NCBI GenBank assembly: GCA_028710415.1
Contig: JAQTUE010000013.1
Coordinates: 97,521-161,520, forward strand
Direction: 5' to 3'
Length of the DNA stretch: 64,000 nt
Source: Paludibacter sp.
GTDB lineage: Bacteria > Bacteroidota > Bacteroidia > Bacteroidales > Paludibacteraceae
Shown: piece after piece, positions 17,297 through 25,974 of the stretch
Layout of the letters: every line of letters begins with the position of its first letter
Numbering within the stretch: the first letter of the stretch is position 1
Notes under the pieces: model-generated
What the model was told of the DNA's origin: nothing
Databases searched by the model: none
What the model saw: only the letters and a program-made list of their open reading frames with translations
Made by a program: the position numbers and the translations under genes

Positions 17297-18643
17297 TTAT
17301 AAATGAATAGCCTGGTCAAAGGCTTCGAAACCAGCTTCGGAATAGATTTCAGAAACCGTAGGATGCGCATGGATTGTTTTGGCTACATCGTACACAGTGG
17401 CTTCCACATTCATAAAAGCACCTGCTTCGGCAATCATATCAGTGGCATTGGCAGCAACAATCTGAATACCGAGGATTTGTCCGTATTTCTTATCGGAAAG
17501 CATGCGTAAAAAACCTTCTGTATTTCCTTCAATCATTGCCTTGCCATTGACAGACAAAGGAAACTCACTGACTTTATAATCAATTCCTGTTTCATTAATA
17601 TATTGCTCGGTCATGCCAATCTGGGCAATTTCAGGGACAGTATACATATTAATAGGATAGGTAGTGCTGTCGAAACTGGCTTTGACTCCTTTAATCGTGT
17701 TTATAATATAAATGCCTTGTGCCGATGCAACATGGGCTACAAAGCTTTTACCACTGACATCACCAATGGCAAAGACACCTTTGATATTGGTCTCGAATGT
17801 CTCGGAAGTTTTAATAAAACCACGTTCTGTCAGTTCAAGCGGTATTTCACTTTCAGGGAGAATAGCCTTCCGTGAATTTACATTGACCAGCAAATCGCAC
17901 TTGATTTTAAATCCGCCTACATGTATTTCCCCGTTTTCATATTTGTCCGGGTATACATTTAAAATTAAATCAATATCCTCTGATTTGAGTTTTTTGGTGA
18001 TTGTTGTAATCAGATAATCATCTAATCCGACCAGGAAGTAATCACTGTTGGCAATCAGGGTCACCTTTTTGCCTATGAGCTTGAAGAACTGAGCCATTTC
18101 TACTGCTGAAACATGATTACCCGTTACTACTATGTTTTCAGGAATGGACTCAAGTGCAAACAACTTTTCCATTTCAACAATGGGTGCATTGGCTAACTTA
18201 GTGTCCATTGCTTTTGGCTTTGACCCGGTAGCAATAATGATGTTTCTAGCAACGATCTTTTGATCGTCCACATAGATCGAATGATCGGTACCGATTCTGG
18301 CAGTACCTGTAATAATCTCAACACCATTCTTCTTAAGCAGGGAATTTACTCCTGCCGATAATTTCCTGGTTATGCGGTTTGATCTTGCCTTTGCATTATT
18401 CCAGTTAAAGGAGAGGCTCTGCAAATCAATGCCATCCACACCAAATTCTTCGGCACCTTTAATCCGGGTGTAAACTTTGGCACTTTCAAGCAATGCTTTT
18501 GTGGGAATACAACCCCAGTTCAGGCTCATGCCACCCATGTACATCTTTTCGACAATAGCCGTTTTCAAGCCAACCTGTCCGGCACGAATAGCAGCAACAT
18601 ACCCTGCAGGTCCTGCACCAATAATTACAACATCATATTCCAT
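17297..18643 (-). CDS. Dihydrolipoyl dehydrogenase (E3) with Ser in place of first redox Cys
   Basis: The 448-residue product has the full layout of E3: FAD-binding GAGPAGYVAAIRAG at residues 9-22, a second Rossmann segment around residues 168-185, FAIGDVSGKSFVAHVASAQG, and the C-terminal HAHPTVSE that supplies the catalytic His-Glu pair. The redox-active site should read GGTC-x4-GC. Here residues 37-45 read GGMSLNWGC: residue 40 is Ser (AGC codon) and only C45 remains. A single base change would restore Cys, but the flanking residues (Met39, Trp43) also deviate. By family knowledge the disulfide is needed to reoxidise dihydrolipoamide. It sits in order after E2, so it should serve this complex unless another E3 does. 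Confidence 0.9.
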   Translation of the reverse strand: MEYDVVIIGAGPAGYVAAIRAGQVGLKTAIVEKMYMGGMSLNWGCIPTKALLESAKVYTRIKGAEEFGVDGIDLQSLSFNWNNAKARSNRITRKLSAGVNSLLKKNGVEIITGTARIGTDHSIYVDDQKIVARNIIIATGSKPKAMDTKLANAPIVEMEKLFALESIPENIVVTGNHVSAVEMAQFFKLIGKKVTLIANSDYFLVGLDDYLITTITKKLKSEDIDLILNVYPDKYENGEIHVGGFKIKCDLLVNVNSRKAILPESEIPLELTERGFIKTSETFETNIKGVFAIGDVSGKSFVAHVASAQGIYIINTIKGVKASFDSTTYPINMYTVPEIAQIGMTEQYINETGIDYKVSEFPLSVNGKAMIEGNTEGFLRMLSDKKYGQILGIQIVAANATDMIAEAGAFMNVEATVYDVAKTIHAHPTVSEIYSEAGFEAFDQAIHL

Positions 18644-18676
18644 AATAGTATTCTTAAATTATAATTATTATATCCA

Positions 18677-19963
18677 TTATTCCATCATCATTAATACAGG
18701 GTCGGACAAATACTCCATGATGCTATTCATAAACCGCGAGGCTTCACCACCATCAACAATGCGATGATCCACCGACAAGGATAGCGGCAATACATTTCCT
18801 ACTATTACCTGGTTATCTTTTACTACAGGCTGCTTAACAATCCTGCCAATGCCAAGTATACCGGCCTGAGGGAAATTGATCACGGGTGTAGCATAGATCC
18901 CGCCAATGGAACCATAGTTGGTAAGTGTAAATGACCCGTCTTTCATGTCGTCCATTGAAAGTTTCCGGTCCCTGGCCTTTTCTGATAATTCAGTTATCTT
19001 CTGAGCAATTTGTAATAACGAAAGTTTATCGGCATCCTTTATCACCGGAACCACCAACCCTTCGGGAGTATCCACCGCAATGGCAATGTTGTACCGGTTT
19101 TTGAATATCATTCGATCATTCTCCAGGTCAATCTGCGAATTCAACTGACGGTGCTTTTTGAGTGCTAGTATAGTAGCTTTCACTATAAATGGCAGATACG
19201 TCAGTTTTGTATTCTTATCCGCGAAAGGTTTTTTAAATTTCTCCCTGACACTGATCAATCCTGATATTTCAACTTCTTCAAAAAGAGTCATGTGTGCTGT
19301 ACTCTGTTTTGAATTCAGCATATTCCTGGCTATCGTTTTCCTGATTTGAGAAAGCGGTTCATAAGTTACTTCGTCAGTTGAATAAGTCTGGCTGAATTCT
19401 GTCCGTTGAATATTATCCTGAGAACCTTTAGAGGGTTTAAATTTCTCAATATCTTCTTTGGTAACCCTTCCGGATGGACCGGTACCGATAATTTTATTAA
19501 TATCGATATGCATATCCTTTGCCATGGCACGGGCCAGAGGAGTAGCCTGCACTTTCACTGCTGCTTTCTCTTCTGTTTTTATTTTATCAGAACCTTCATC
19601 ACTGGCTGCCAGGAAAGCATTTTTACCTGCGAGTTCCATGGTACCCACTACGCCTGCAGCTTCTTCAATCGATTCTGTTTTAACCGGTTCGTTTACCAGA
19701 GCCATTGCTTCGGCTCCAAATACTCCTTCAATCTCTATTTCAATTAATGGACTTCCAACTTTAATAGTTTCACCGACACTCCCATAGATTGCTACGATAG
19801 TACCTGATTTAGGAGAAGGGATATCAGTCACAATCTTATCAGTCTCCATGTTTACCAAAGCCTGCCCGGCCTTTATAACCTGTCCCTTGACAACATACCA
19901 TTCGAGAATGGTGCCTTCTTCAAGACCTTCACCAATATCCGGAAAATTAAAAATATATCGCAT
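18677..19963 (-). CDS. 2-oxoacid dehydrogenase E2 (dihydrolipoyl acyltransferase)
   Basis: The 428-residue E2 has one lipoyl domain (residues 1-78) with the lipoylation lysine K43 in METDK, a flexible Glu/Ala/Lys linker (about 80-135), a peripheral-subunit-binding domain (about 138-173, ATPLARAMAKDMHID...GRVTKEDI) and the catalytic acyltransferase domain (about 195-428) with H400 and D404 in DHRIVDG. It forms the core of the complex, takes the acyl group from E1 on its lipoyl arm and passes it to CoA. It starts 11 bp after E1beta and is followed 33 bp later by E3. Confidence 0.93.
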   Translation of the reverse strand: MRYIFNFPDIGEGLEEGTILEWYVVKGQVIKAGQALVNMETDKIVTDIPSPKSGTIVAIYGSVGETIKVGSPLIEIEIEGVFGAEAMALVNEPVKTESIEEAAGVVGTMELAGKNAFLAASDEGSDKIKTEEKAAVKVQATPLARAMAKDMHIDINKIIGTGPSGRVTKEDIEKFKPSKGSQDNIQRTEFSQTYSTDEVTYEPLSQIRKTIARNMLNSKQSTAHMTLFEEVEISGLISVREKFKKPFADKNTKLTYLPFIVKATILALKKHRQLNSQIDLENDRMIFKNRYNIAIAVDTPEGLVVPVIKDADKLSLLQIAQKITELSEKARDRKLSMDDMKDGSFTLTNYGSIGGIYATPVINFPQAGILGIGRIVKQPVVKDNQVIVGNVLPLSLSVDHRIVDGGEASRFMNSIMEYLSDPVLMMME

Positions 19964-19974
19964 ATTATTGAAGT

Positions 19975-20952
19975 TTAGAATTTTACGGTTCGTTCAATTT
20001 CATAGAAAATACGGTCGGGAGTAATCATATATAATGGCTCACCCTTTGCCAGTGGAACAATGGTATCAAATCCCATGACCCGTTTAGGAGGTGCTTCCAG
20101 ATAGTTGAATGCTTCTTCGTTGGCAATGGCCATTAATTCTGCCCCCACACTAAAAGATTCAGGTGCCTCGGCAACGATCACAAACCTGCCGGTTTTTTTA
20201 ATTGATTCTGCAATTGTTTCTTTGTCGATGGGATAAATGGTACGCAAATCGATGAGTTCAACCGATATGCCCACTTCTTTTGCCATAACGAGTGCTTTCT
20301 GGCATTCCCTGATCATGGCACCAAATGCAACAACAGTTACATCTGTTCCTTCAGTCAGGACTTTTGCTTTTCCCAATGGAATGGAAAACTTATCATCGGA
20401 TACTTCCTGTTTGATTGCCCTGTAGATTCGTTTCGGTTCCATAAAGACAACAGGATCATCACTTTCGATGGCTGCAATCAGCAAACCTTTTGCATCATGG
20501 GGAGTAGAAGGGATCACCACTTTTAAACCCGGGATGTGGGCATATAATGCCTCCGGGCTTTCAGAGTGATGCTCCAGGGCATTAATACCACCTCCATATG
20601 GAAACCTGATAACCATGGGGACTTTGTACATGCCCCTTGAACGGTTATGCATACGCGATACATTCGAGATGATTTGATTGAAGGCCGGATAGGTAAAACC
20701 ATCAAATTGTAACTCAACAACCGGCCTTAAACCTGATAAAGCCATCCCAAGTCCAGCTCCAACGATAGCAGATTCTGCCAGTGGGGAGTCAAAGACCCGT
20801 TCAATGCCGTATTTCTTTTGAAGGCCTTCGGTAACCCTGAAGACGCCTCCTTCTTTACCGGCATCTTCCCCATAAATTACTACTGATTTATCTTCTTCAA
20901 GCTTAATGTCTAATGCATTATTTATTGCCTGTACTATAGTCATTACGCTCAT
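19975..20952 (-). CDS. 2-oxoacid (pyruvate-type) dehydrogenase E1 beta subunit
   Basis: The product is 325 residues when started at the ATG that overlaps the E1alpha stop as ATGA (20949-20952); an in-frame ATG six codons earlier is possible. Conserved blocks include VVIYGEDAGKEGGVFRVTEGLQKKYG, ERVFDSPLAESAIVGAGLGMALSG, RFPYGGGINALEHHSES, VFMEPKRIYRAI and ELIDLRTIYPIDKETI, all typical of the beta chain of heterotetrameric E1. With E1alpha it binds thiamine diphosphate and decarboxylates the 2-oxoacid. The blocks resemble the pyruvate type most, but a branched-chain or acetoin substrate cannot be ruled out by eye. Confidence 0.93.
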   Translation of the reverse strand: MSVMTIVQAINNALDIKLEEDKSVVIYGEDAGKEGGVFRVTEGLQKKYGIERVFDSPLAESAIVGAGLGMALSGLRPVVELQFDGFTYPAFNQIISNVSRMHNRSRGMYKVPMVIRFPYGGGINALEHHSESPEALYAHIPGLKVVIPSTPHDAKGLLIAAIESDDPVVFMEPKRIYRAIKQEVSDDKFSIPLGKAKVLTEGTDVTVVAFGAMIRECQKALVMAKEVGISVELIDLRTIYPIDKETIAESIKKTGRFVIVAEAPESFSVGAELMAIANEEAFNYLEAPPKRVMGFDTIVPLAKGEPLYMITPDRIFYEIERTVKF

Positions 20953-22088
20953 TTTCTGTTCTCCTTCCAAGTTTGGTATTGTTCATAGTCTGATTTCTGC
21001 TTGTTTAATATCTCCGGTGTATCTTCATACATGTATTTAAATACTTCGTCCAATTGGTATGGAGTAAAATTCTCGGCTTCTTCAAATTGCTTGTCTACCT
21101 CCAGTTTATATTCTTCAATTAGTTTTTCTTCATTCTCTTTCCAGATTCCTTTTTTATCCATGTATTTTTTCAACCGCATTAACGGATCAGTTTTATCCCA
21201 TTCCTGTTCTTCTTCTTTTGTGCGGTATTTGGTTGGGTCATCCGAAGTGGTGTGGGCACCTTTCCGATAGGTCAGAGCTTCAATTAAAGTCGGGCCTTTG
21301 CCTGCCCTGGCATTGTCAAATGCTTCCTTGTAGGCTACATACATAGCAAAGAAATCATTGCCATCTACCTTAATGCCCGGAATCCCGAATGCTAATGCTT
21401 TAACAGCCAGGTTGACAGACTTGGTCTGACTCTTGACGGGCACAGAAATGGCATACTGGTTATTTTGTATGGTAAAGATGACAGGGACATTCCAAACACC
21501 GGCAAAATTCAATGCTTCACTGAAATCACCTTCGGAAGTACCTCCATCACCCACATAGGTAAATACTACCTCATCTTTCTTCTGATAGTTGATGGAATAA
21601 CCAATGCCGGTTGCGTGGAGTAATTGTGACCCGATGGGAACACAAATGGGTAAAACATGCTTTGCCTTGGTGAAGTTACTTCCCTGTTCATTTCCCATAT
21701 AATACAGGAATAATTCTTTTGGAGTAACCCCTTTGGCCATCATGATGGCCAGTTCCCGAAATGCAGGTGCCAGCCAGTCATTTTCCCGTATGATTACTCC
21801 GGCGGCAATCTGGATTGCTTCCTGCCCCAGGACTGGGGGATAGGTGTACATCCGCCCCTGCCGTTGATAGGAAACCGCCATTTGATCGGTGACCCGTGCA
21901 AAAAGCATGGATTTATACGCTTTAATGATCGCCTCATCATCCAGGTCAGGCATTAATTCAGGATTTAGAACGTCGCCTTCGTTGTCGATGATTCTCAATA
22001 TTTTATCTTCACGTGGATCAAAATGGTCGAAGATCATGCTTGATTGTTTGATTTTTGGTTTTTCTGGTGTTTTTATATTACTAATCAT
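20949..22088 (-). CDS. 2-oxoacid (pyruvate-type) dehydrogenase E1 alpha subunit
   Basis: The 379-residue product has the thiamine diphosphate motif GDG...NN: GDGGTSEGDF at residues 180-189 and NN at 209-210. The N-terminal QGRMYTYPPVLGQEA and AFRELAIMMAKG blocks match the PdhA-like alpha chains of Gram-positive and Bacteroidota complexes. The C-terminal phosphorylation-loop region reads YRKGAHTTSDDPTKYR. It is the first gene of the minus-strand operon E1alpha-E1beta-E2-E3-ligase-TIGR02757. No TAnnTTTG element was found in the 110 bp upstream; a terminator at 22204-22235 isolates it from the genes further upstream. Confidence 0.93.
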   Translation of the reverse strand: MISNIKTPEKPKIKQSSMIFDHFDPREDKILRIIDNEGDVLNPELMPDLDDEAIIKAYKSMLFARVTDQMAVSYQRQGRMYTYPPVLGQEAIQIAAGVIIRENDWLAPAFRELAIMMAKGVTPKELFLYYMGNEQGSNFTKAKHVLPICVPIGSQLLHATGIGYSINYQKKDEVVFTYVGDGGTSEGDFSEALNFAGVWNVPVIFTIQNNQYAISVPVKSQTKSVNLAVKALAFGIPGIKVDGNDFFAMYVAYKEAFDNARAGKGPTLIEALTYRKGAHTTSDDPTKYRTKEEEQEWDKTDPLMRLKKYMDKKGIWKENEEKLIEEYKLEVDKQFEEAENFTPYQLDEVFKYMYEDTPEILNKQKSDYEQYQTWKENRK

Positions 22089-22203
22089 AGAGGGAGTTTT
22101 TTTTGAATGTTGAATTCTACATGAACTAACAATTGATGTGCAATAAGGTTCGATTCAGAGCGAAGTACAACGACATTTTACAGAATCATTGTATACATGA
22201 AAA

Positions 22204-22235
22204 TGGCCTGGCATAATTTATTATGTCAGGCCATC
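22204..22235 (-). terminator. Hairpin terminator upstream of the dehydrogenase operon
   Basis: ATGGCCTGGCATAAT and its complement form a 15-bp stem (one G-T pair) with a 2-nt loop, followed on the minus strand by TTTT. It lies just after the broken gene at 22318-22540. Confidence 0.75.
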
Positions 22236-22317
22236 TTTATGTATTTTTTTGTATTTAAAATTGTATAAGTAACTAATTGTTAAACGTAAGTTGCAATATT
22301 TACTAAATATAAAGATA

Positions 22318-22540
22318 TCAATTCCAATCTGAAATATCCAATTCTACAGGTCCGATTATATTCCCATTACTATCTTTGATATTTGTAAAATAAACATTTA
22401 TCATTTTATCTACTTCATCAATTCGCATCATTTTATTACCTTCCCGTTAGTCAATAATTTCAAACTGAATCTCATTGATTATAATTTTCGATCCGGTTTC
22501 ATACTCTACCCTATTTTTATAATTTTACATGAGTGGTCAT
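22318..22540 (-). pseudogene. Degraded small hypothetical gene
   Basis: Reading the minus strand, ATG at 22540 begins MTTHVKL, then a one-base frame change leads to YKNRVEYETGSKIIINEIQ and FEIID, an in-frame TAA, and then REGNKMMRIDEVDKMIN, VYFTNIKDSNGNIIG and PVELDISDWN ending in TGA at 22318-22320. The joined text of about 75 residues has coherent protein-like composition on both sides of the stop, so it looks like a real small gene broken by a frameshift and a nonsense change. No family is recognised. The spacers around it (22089-22203, 22236-22317 and 22541-22762) hold nothing else I can identify. Confidence 0.5.
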
Positions 22541-22762
22541 GATTTTAGCACGGCAAATATATGAATGTAATATTCTGGAATAGAACTTTCAGTACAACTT
22601 ATTAATTAAGAAGTATAATGAAAATGAATTCGAGTCTTATGATGCAGAATCCCTTTGGTTTTGTTTCGTCTTGAAATTGGTTTACACTCTTGAAATATCT
22701 ACTACATACTACCAACTACCTTCTTAAACTTCAAACTCTTCAAACACCGAACTCTGAACACA

Positions 22763-22794
22763 AAACGGTCGAAACCTTTCGATTTCGACCGTTT
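22763..22794 (-). terminator. Terminator of the J-domain gene
   Basis: AAACGGTCGAAA and TTTCGACCGTTT form a perfect 12-bp stem with an 8-nt loop, 60 bp past the stop codon of the J-domain gene. Confidence 0.75.
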
Positions 22795-22855
22795 AATATC
22801 AACTAATCATTTGTACTATTTAATAGTAAAACGATACTTAACGAATTGATTTACA

Positions 22856-23305
22856 TTATGCTACTTCCGTGCCTTTTTTAGATTTACGGTATAAATAGGA
22901 ATTGAAGATATTCCTTTTTGCAAATCTTAATTGCTTATCGGCATTAATCAAGCGGGTAAAGATGTTTTGAGAAACGCCGAAATACTCATACGTTGAACCA
23001 TCCAGAAATGAAACTTCAAGCAACTGACCTTTAAGTTTTAAATCGGCAATACCTGATTCAGCAGTAATCTTATTGTATTCCTCTTCGTTGGCAGCTTTTG
23101 TTTCGGGGGAGATGCTTACTAAGAAATGATACCCATCGATTATCTGGCGGCTTTTGAGTTCAGCTTCTTTAGCCTGTTCATCATCGGCTTGAAATTTATC
23201 AGGATGCCATTCCTTAACTAAATTCCTATAAGTAGTTTTTAATTTTTTAAGATCTGTGTCAGGTTCAACATTAAATAATTTCTTGTATTCGTTAATACGT
23301 TTCAT
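22856..23305 (-). CDS. J-domain protein with C-terminal KTSC domain
   Basis: The product is 149 residues from the ATG at 23305. The N-terminal half is a DnaJ J-domain with the HPD tripeptide at residues 34-36 (KEWHPDKF), which stimulates DnaK-type ATPases. Residues about 90-145 fit the KTSC domain (LEVSFLDGSTYEYFGVSQNI...LINADKQLRFAKRNIFNSYLYRK), a small domain named after its occurrence at the C-terminus of some lysyl-tRNA synthetases. The longer frame starting at 23440 is rejected because it would run through the -7 promoter box at 23388-23395. No zinc or client-binding domain of DnaJ is present, so it is a specialised co-chaperone of unknown client. Confidence 0.85.
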   Translation of the reverse strand: MKRINEYKKLFNVEPDTDLKKLKTTYRNLVKEWHPDKFQADDEQAKEAELKSRQIIDGYHFLVSISPETKAANEEEYNKITAESGIADLKLKGQLLEVSFLDGSTYEYFGVSQNIFTRLINADKQLRFAKRNIFNSYLYRKSKKGTEVA

Positions 23306-23387
23306 AAGTTGCTCTTTTCTATATATTTTAGTAGTATTTGCAAGCCTGTATGTAGAATTCAGGAGTGCTTTTTTTTCAAATCGGGTG

Positions 23388-23395
23388 CAAAGGTA
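23388..23395 (-). promoter_or_regulatory. -7 promoter element of the J-domain gene
   Basis: TACCTTTG on the minus strand lies 83 bp before the chosen ATG and decides against the longer reading frame. Confidence 0.6.
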
Positions 23396-23461
23396 CGTAT
23401 TTAAATTTTTGTTTACGAATAAATGACTGTTTACAGGCAAAATAACTATTTACGCAAGAAA

Positions 23462-23497
23462 AAGCCGGCTGAACTACTTTATAAGTACAGCCGGCTT
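23462..23497 (-). terminator. Terminator of the SPFH gene
   Basis: AAGCCGGCTG...CAGCCGGCTT with an inner TACTT/AAGTA stem is followed on the minus strand by a T-run. It lies 43 bp after the SPFH stop codon. Confidence 0.75.
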
Positions 23498-23539
23498 AGC
23501 AAGTAAAATACTGTTTCAATTTAATCTGTAACCGATAAA

Positions 23540-25453
23540 TTATTTACCTTTTAAAGGTGGTTTGTTCTCATCGGATTTAGCTTTTAATTCCTTTTTATTT
23601 GGATCAATCATTTCCATAAGTTTTAATCCCAATAAACCATCAATTGCCGAACCGCCATTCCCATTGCCACCAATCAGAATATCAGGTATCAGTTTCACAT
23701 TTCCTTTTGATAATTCTTCCGTGATTTTATAACGGGTAAAGTTTTCTCCACCTAATGCCTTTACAGCCAACTCATAAGCTTCGGCAGTTGATTTACCAAT
23801 TGCAAGAATTTTACCCGCCTCAGCATCTCCGGTTAAGGTAATCTGTTGAGCTTGTGCTACAGCTTTCATTTTAATAGCTTCCGATTCGGCACTTGCACGC
23901 ATCTTGGTTGCTTCGGCTTCAGCACTGACAGCCAGTTTGACGCTGGTTGCATCCCCTTCTGATTTCTTTACAGTAGCATTGGCAATCCGTTCAGCTATTT
24001 CTACTCCCTGTTGTGCTTTCACGATTTCTTTTTGCATGTCGGCTATGGCAGTTTCCTTTTCCATTCCCTGCCGTGTTTCCTGTGCCTTCTTTTCTGTTTC
24101 GTAAGTGACTTTTTGTTCCTCTGCCAGCTTCCGGTCTGTCAATGTTTTCATTAATGAATCGGGCGGCACAATATCTCCAATCAAGGTATCCACTGCATTT
24201 ACATTGTATTCATCCAATACCTTCTTGATATGTTCTTTGGCTGATTCCTGCCTTTCTTTACGGGTGCTCAGGAATGCAATCACATCACTGTCCTGTGCTG
24301 AATTACGGAAGTAATTCCCGATAGTTGGTTCCAGTACCTGTGAAACAAGGTTTACCATATTCCCAAAACGGGCAATCACTTTTGGTGCTTCCGTAGTTGG
24401 AACATGTATAATCTGAGCGACATCCAGATTGAAAGGGAAACCATCTTTGGATCGAACCGTAATAGTAGACAGGTTTTTATCCAGATTATGAGCTTCACTG
24501 CGTGCACTTGCCCAGTTTAATACAAGATTGGTGGTTGGTACCAGTTCAACTTTCATTATATAAATGTTGATGGGATATTTTCCGGGACCCAGCGGTTCCA
24601 TCCACACCCCTTTATTCCCTTTTTCAACAATGTTCCCATGTTTAAAATCCGCTCCGGTCATATCATGGCCTTCTGTTCCAATATACGAGATGACGACTCC
24701 AACATACCCGATGGAAATTTCAGTCATGGGTATTTCTTCTATCTGGACTGCCCATGGATTCAGGTTGTATGAACCCGCCAGAATAACCTGCGGTTGCAAG
24801 CCCCTGTTTCCACCATTCTTCAAAAATAAGTCAAAATCCTGGAAGTTATTATGGTTATCAACCAATTTCCCTGCAATTTGTCCGGCTTCGATAGGTTGTC
24901 CGTCAAGTGTAGTCACAATTCCAACCTTGCTTTCCTGAATACGAATCATATCCGTGATGGAAACCTGGAAGAGCATGGTGTTGATACGGTATGAACCTGT
25001 TGTGATATAAGCAGTCTGGCGACCACGTTGTCCGCCATTGTTCAGGAACTTTTCAGCGTCTTGAAAATTATCACAGTCAACGCTTTGTGCCAGAATATTT
25101 CCGGTAGGAATCGCAGCCCCATCTTTTGACATCACCAATCCGATTTTGCCTTCGGGGATAACCATAAACTGTTCCATGGTGACATCGTACTGCCAGAACC
25201 ATTTCCCAAAATAAAGTCCGGGAGCCAAAGCCTTAGCCTGGAAACCGGCTTCTCCTTTGGTTGCAATAATCCTTCCATCGGGTAAAGATTGGTCCGCACC
25301 AAATAATACAAACTTTTTAGTTGTCAACCCAATTCGATCTTCGGGTACGATAACCATTCCAAATAAAAATCGAAGAATGTACTTGTAAAGTACAATGCAC
25401 ACAATTATCAGCACGATCCACCAATAATTGACCAGGAAATCACTTAAAATCAT
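23540..25453 (-). CDS. SPFH/flotillin-like membrane protein with vault-like repeats
   Basis: The 637-residue product has one N-terminal membrane helix (residues 10-27). Four related modules of about 75 residues follow: around 34-95, 97-170, 172-245 and 247-305. Modules 2 and 3 share IPEGKIGLV/IQESKVGIV, then NFQDAEKFLNNGGQRG/NFQDFDLFLKNGGNRG, then TGSYRIN/AGSYNLN. Next come an SPFH/band-7 domain (about 310-440, with TVRSKDGFPFNLDV), a long Glu/Lys/Ala-rich coiled coil (about 440-570) and a disordered lysine-rich tail. By family knowledge such proteins oligomerise into membrane scaffolds; the repeated modules recall those of major vault protein, which also has an SPFH-type shoulder. The gene stands alone with its own terminator. 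The 500 bp upstream (25454-25974) are AT-rich and otherwise hold only the promoter of the next gene. Confidence 0.85.
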   Translation of the reverse strand: MILSDFLVNYWWIVLIIVCIVLYKYILRFLFGMVIVPEDRIGLTTKKFVLFGADQSLPDGRIIATKGEAGFQAKALAPGLYFGKWFWQYDVTMEQFMVIPEGKIGLVMSKDGAAIPTGNILAQSVDCDNFQDAEKFLNNGGQRGRQTAYITTGSYRINTMLFQVSITDMIRIQESKVGIVTTLDGQPIEAGQIAGKLVDNHNNFQDFDLFLKNGGNRGLQPQVILAGSYNLNPWAVQIEEIPMTEISIGYVGVVISYIGTEGHDMTGADFKHGNIVEKGNKGVWMEPLGPGKYPINIYIMKVELVPTTNLVLNWASARSEAHNLDKNLSTITVRSKDGFPFNLDVAQIIHVPTTEAPKVIARFGNMVNLVSQVLEPTIGNYFRNSAQDSDVIAFLSTRKERQESAKEHIKKVLDEYNVNAVDTLIGDIVPPDSLMKTLTDRKLAEEQKVTYETEKKAQETRQGMEKETAIADMQKEIVKAQQGVEIAERIANATVKKSEGDATSVKLAVSAEAEATKMRASAESEAIKMKAVAQAQQITLTGDAEAGKILAIGKSTAEAYELAVKALGGENFTRYKITEELSKGNVKLIPDILIGGNGNGGSAIDGLLGLKLMEMIDPNKKELKAKSDENKPPLKGK

Positions 25454-25870
25454 AAATTCATTTAAATTAGTAAGAATTAAACCTTGTTTTAGTTGTAAAT
25501 ACCACTAAATTAAATGTATAGGTATTTAATTGAATGATAAATTTAATAATCTCAAAAGTAAAATAATTATTTTGATTTTTAAGTAAATTATTTAATTAAA
25601 TTTATCAACAATTTGAATAATAATTTAACTTCATACTTACCATGGCTTGATAATAGCCGGTTTTAGAATTGTAACCTGTGTAAAAGATTAATTGGATGCC
25701 GGACTACTTAAGAAAGTTATTTTAGCTTTAATGCCGTTTGGATTAACTCTGAAAGCAGGAAAAGAGGGATGTTTTTGTACCCTGATTCTCAGGTATTAAC
25801 GATAAAGTTTGATAAGTAAATTTAAACTCTTGATAATTAATGATTTTCAAAGAACGGGTTTTCAAAAATA

Positions 25871-25935
25871 TGTGAATCATGTAATTCCTTATCAGAATTT
25901 TGTAACTATTGGGCTTGAAAATAGCCTCACCTTTG
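25871..25935 (+). promoter_or_regulatory. Regulon promoter site A (direct repeat + -7 box)
   Basis: TGTGAATCATGTAATT (25871-25886) carries half-site 1 with ATGTAA at 25879. Half-site 2, TTGTAA, starts at 25900, exactly 21 bp on. CACCTTTG at 25928-25935 starts exactly 28 bp after half-site 2. The start codon of the DUF4382 gene lies 40 bp downstream. Only a weak A/U stem (25939-25953) follows instead of the GTGAA stem-loop seen elsewhere. Confidence 0.75.
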
Positions 25936-25974
25936 CAAAATAAATGAATTATTAAACAATTAAAATCAAACAAG

